Origin: Bdellovibrio sp. KM01
GTDB lineage: Bacteria; Bdellovibrionota; Bdellovibrionia; Bdellovibrionales; Bdellovibrionaceae
NCBI RefSeq assembly: GCF_013752535.1
Contig: NZ_CP058348.1
Coordinates: forward strand, 3,782,001-3,846,000
Length of the DNA stretch: 64,000 nt
Direction of reading: 5' to 3'
Positions 60,431-64,000 of the stretch are shown here, piece after piece. Each line of letters starts with the position of its first letter. Position 1 is the first letter of the stretch. The notes under the pieces were generated by a model, which ran no database searches, had not been told where the DNA came from, and saw nothing but the letters and a program-made list of their open reading frames with translations. The position numbers were made by a program, and so were the translations under genes.

Positions 60431-61360
60431 ATGGCACAAGTTACCATGAAAGAAATGCTAGACGCTGGAGTTCACTTCGGACACCAAACACAGCGTTGGA
60501 ACCCAAAAATGAAACCTTACGTATACACAGCTAGAGGCGGTATCCATATTATCGACCTTCAAAAGACTGTTGTTCGCGCTAATAAAGCTGCTGAATACGT
60601 AAAAGAAATCGCTGCTAACGGTGGTCGTATGATCTTCGTTGGTACTAAAAAACAAGCTATCGAGCCTGTTCAAGAAGCAGCAGCAAAATGCGGTCAATAC
60701 TACGTTACTAAACGTTGGTTGGGCGGCATGATGACTAACTTCGAAACGATCAAATCTTCTATCGATCGTCTTCGCAAAGTTGATGCTATGAAAGAAAAAG
60801 GCGAATTCAACTACCTTACTAAAAAAGAACGCGCAAAAATCGAAAAAGAATACCTTCGTTTGTCTGAGTTCTTGAACGGTATCCGCGACATGAAAGAAAT
60901 GCCTTCTGTTATGTTCGTAGTAGACCTTCCTAAAGAACACATCGCAGTTGCTGAAGCGAAACGCTTGGGCATGACTGTTGTTGGTATCGCTGATACAAAC
61001 TCTGATCCAGAGTCTATCGATTTCCCAATTCCAGGGAACGACGATGCTATCCGTTCTATCAAATTGTTCGCTAACCTAGTTGCAGACGCTTACCTTGAAG
61101 GTTCTAAAACTTGGGAACAAAAACTTCGCACAATGACAGACAAACAATCTGACGTTGCTAAAGAAGCTAAATCTGAAGGTAAAGAAGACGCTCCTAAACG
61201 TCGCGCTCCTGCAAAAGCTGGTGCTAAAGAAGCTCCTAAAAAATCTGCAGGTCCAGCGGTTGTTAAAGCCAACAAAGGTCGTAAACTTGTTGCTGCTGGT
61301 ACAGCAGAAGAAGTTGAGATCCAAGCTGAGCTTGAAAACAAAGACGAATCTGCAGAGTAA
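60431..61360 (+). CDS. rpsB: 30S ribosomal protein S2
   Basis: S2 is an essential small-subunit protein. The sequence starts MAQVTMKEMLDAGVHFGHQT, the standard S2 opening, and continues through the S2 signatures (GGMMTNFETIK, FVVDLPKEHIAVAEAKRLG, IPGNDDAIRSI). The 309 residues exceed the usual 230-260 because of a Lys/Ala-rich C-terminal tail (about 240-309). AAAGGA lies nine bases before the ATG. It heads the cluster rpsB-tsf-pyrH-frr-uppS. A hairpin after the gene may reduce read-through to tsf. Confidence 0.97.
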   Translation: MAQVTMKEMLDAGVHFGHQTQRWNPKMKPYVYTARGGIHIIDLQKTVVRANKAAEYVKEIAANGGRMIFVGTKKQAIEPVQEAAAKCGQYYVTKRWLGGMMTNFETIKSSIDRLRKVDAMKEKGEFNYLTKKERAKIEKEYLRLSEFLNGIRDMKEMPSVMFVVDLPKEHIAVAEAKRLGMTVVGIADTNSDPESIDFPIPGNDDAIRSIKLFANLVADAYLEGSKTWEQKLRTMTDKQSDVAKEAKSEGKEDAPKRRAPAKAGAKEAPKKSAGPAVVKANKGRKLVAAGTAEEVEIQAELENKDESAE

Positions 61361-61378
61361 TTTCTGTCAGATCTCTGA

Positions 61379-61409
61379 AGAAAGGGTGGCTTGACCACCC
61401 TTTCCTTTG
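61379..61409 (+). terminator. Hairpin between rpsB and tsf
   Basis: AAAGGGTGG and CCACCCTTT form a 9-bp stem with a CTTGA loop, followed by CCTTTG, so only a weak T-tract. It may be a partial terminator or attenuator. Confidence 0.65.
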
Positions 61410-61494
61410 TCCCGCCTTCGCTGAAGCTTCGGTGTGACAAGTCCCCCTCGGTATCATTGAGGGAATTTTATATAAGTCTTATTTAATTGCCCTA

Positions 61495-61511
61495 CTTCGA
61501 CGATGTCGAAG
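61495..61511 (+). promoter_or_regulatory. 17-base leader hairpin of tsf
   Basis: CTTCGAC-GAT-GTCGAAG is a perfect 7-bp stem with a three-base loop, 29 bases before the tsf ATG. TTTAAT seven bases upstream could be a -10 element, which would put the hairpin at the mRNA 5' end. It resembles the hairpins of clpP and of the small basic protein gene. Confidence 0.6.
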
Positions 61512-61540
61512 TGTAAATTAGAATTGAAGGAGTCTTCCTA

Positions 61541-63182
<1,642 letters not shown>

Positions 63183-63203
63183 GGCACCACAAGGAGATTC
63201 AAC

Positions 63204-63770
63204 ATGGCAATTGCTGAGATTAAAAAGAACGCTCAAGCTCAAATGGATAAATCTGTTCTTGCTTTGGGTGAAGAACTTAAAAAAATCCGTACTGGCCGCG
63301 CGCAAGTTTCTATGCTTGATGGCGTTCGTGTAAACTACTACGGAAATCCATCTCCACTTTCACAAGTCGCTTCCATCTCTACACCAGATGCGAAATCTTT
63401 CCTTATCGCGCCTTGGGAAGTATCTATTCTTAAAGACATCGAACAAGCGATCATCAAATCTGAGTTGGGCATGGCTCCAATGAACGATGGTAAAGTGATT
63501 CGTTTGAAAGTTCCTGACGTAACTGAAGAGCGTCGTAAAGACCTTGCTAAACAAGTTAAGAAAATCGCTGAAGAAGCACGTGTAGCTGTTCGTATGGCTC
63601 GTCGTGATGCCAACGAAGCTATCAAAAAAATGAAAGCTGACAAAAAAGCGCCTCTTAGCGAAGACGAAGCTAAAAAAGGTGAAGCTGACATTCAAAAAGT
63701 GACAGACGATATGATCAAAAAAGTTGATCAAATCGCTGAAGAAAAAGAAAAGTCAATTTTGACAATCTAG
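63204..63770 (+). CDS. frr: Ribosome recycling factor
   Basis: RRF splits post-termination ribosomes with EF-G. The 188-residue sequence starts [20 protein letters not shown], has the signature [23 protein letters not shown] broken into LKKIRTGRA and [10 protein letters not shown], and ends in the long helical hairpin (about 100-180). Length is standard. AAGGAG lies before the ATG. Confidence 0.96.
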   Translation: MAIAEIKKNAQAQMDKSVLALGEELKKIRTGRAQVSMLDGVRVNYYGNPSPLSQVASISTPDAKSFLIAPWEVSILKDIEQAIIKSELGMAPMNDGKVIRLKVPDVTEERRKDLAKQVKKIAEEARVAVRMARRDANEAIKKMKADKKAPLSEDEAKKGEADIQKVTDDMIKKVDQIAEEKEKSILTI

Positions 63771-63784
63771 GTTTTGGGAGCCCG

Positions 63785-64000
63785 GTGACTCTACCTAAGC
63801 ATATTGCAATCATTATGGATGGTAACGGTCGTTGGGCTCAGCTCAAGCGAAAGCCTCGTACTTTTGGTCACATCAAAGGTACTCGTGTCGCTAAGAAAAT
63901 CATTACTGCATGTTCTCGTAAGGGCATTAAAAACCTTACTCTATACGCATTCTCGACTGAAAATTGGTTCCGTCCTCAAGCTGAAGTTTCCTTCCTGATG
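63785..64000 (+). CDS. uppS: Undecaprenyl diphosphate synthase, N-terminal part (cut by window edge)
   Basis: The GTG at 63785, with GGGAG upstream, opens a frame of 72 codons to the window edge. It starts [18 protein letters not shown], the catalytic aspartate and DGNGRWA motif of cis-prenyl transferases, and continues [19 protein letters not shown] and STENWFRP. UppS makes the C55 lipid carrier used by peptidoglycan and other polymers. It follows frr by 14 bases in the standard order. Confidence 0.93.
   Translation, partial: MTLPKHIAIIMDGNGRWAQLKRKPRTFGHIKGTRVAKKIITACSRKGIKNLTLYAFSTENWFRPQAEVSFLM

Overview
The window is a chromosomal segment of a Gram-negative, moderate-GC bacterium and reads like Bdellovibrio or a close predatory relative in the Bdellovibrionota. 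This is inferred from gene content remembered for the group: a T. ferrooxidans-type glutamate-cysteine ligase, many signal-peptide proteins of unknown function, paired ArsA-like ATPases, a RAYT-type transposase, lipoproteins, and several cell-wall enzymes. I saw no rRNA, tRNA, CRISPR array, prophage or plasmid functions. Coding density is high, and only one gap exceeds 300 bases (3952-4271).

Layout. 1-8.8 kb holds a partial EamA-type transporter, a secreted AhpD-like protein, the Lon protease, a histidine kinase/receiver pair, a small secreted protein, and clpX-clpP. 8.9-17.7 kb has leucyl aminopeptidase, a phospholipase-D-type lipoprotein, two unknown envelope proteins, GshA, and an operon of two ArsA/GET3-type ATPases with a TPR lipoprotein. 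17.8-21.1 kb has trigger factor, then a RAYT transposase and an alpha/beta hydrolase enclosed by four copies of one exact 21-base repeat in nested inverted order. 21.1-26.2 kb is an ftsE-ftsX-envC-ctpA division/cell-wall operon. 26.2-37.4 kb has a DUF481 barrel protein, MscL, a sigma-54-promoted coiled-coil secreted protein, PBP1A, UvrA, an MsbA-type exporter and an esterase. 37.6-42.3 kb has a sigma-54 activator, a degenerate relative of such activators, and an AmgK/MurU-like sugar-salvage pair. 42.3-47.0 kb is a set of three exported proteins, the largest with a Tad-type pilin-like N terminus. 47.1-54.1 kb has NagZ, a TonB-like protein, a 42-residue basic protein, an outer-membrane protein, an M23 peptidase and a lipoprotein. 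54.2-60.2 kb has GalU, PriA, a CFI-box protein and a flavoprotein. 60.4-64 kb is the classic rpsB-tsf-pyrH-frr-uppS cluster, cut by the window edge.

How the genes fit together. Protein quality control is well represented: Lon, ClpXP and trigger factor, usually neighbours, are all here but dispersed. Peptidoglycan work recurs: PBP1A, FtsEX-EnvC, CtpA, an intact M23 peptidase, NagZ, AmgK/MurU-like salvage and UppS. In a predator such genes could serve growth and reuse of wall sugars, but that link is inference.

The least ordinary signals are these: (1) the nested 21-base repeats around the RAYT gene and a hydrolase; (2) a 17-base hairpin (7-bp stem, 3-base loop, starting CTTCG) placed 27-29 bases before the start codons of clpP, the 42-residue protein gene and tsf; (3) the activator-like protein at 39369-40241 that has lost its ATPase motifs; (4) a near-consensus sigma-54 promoter before the coiled-coil protein; (5) the Tad-like export set. 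All coordinates and motifs were read by eye; no database search was run.
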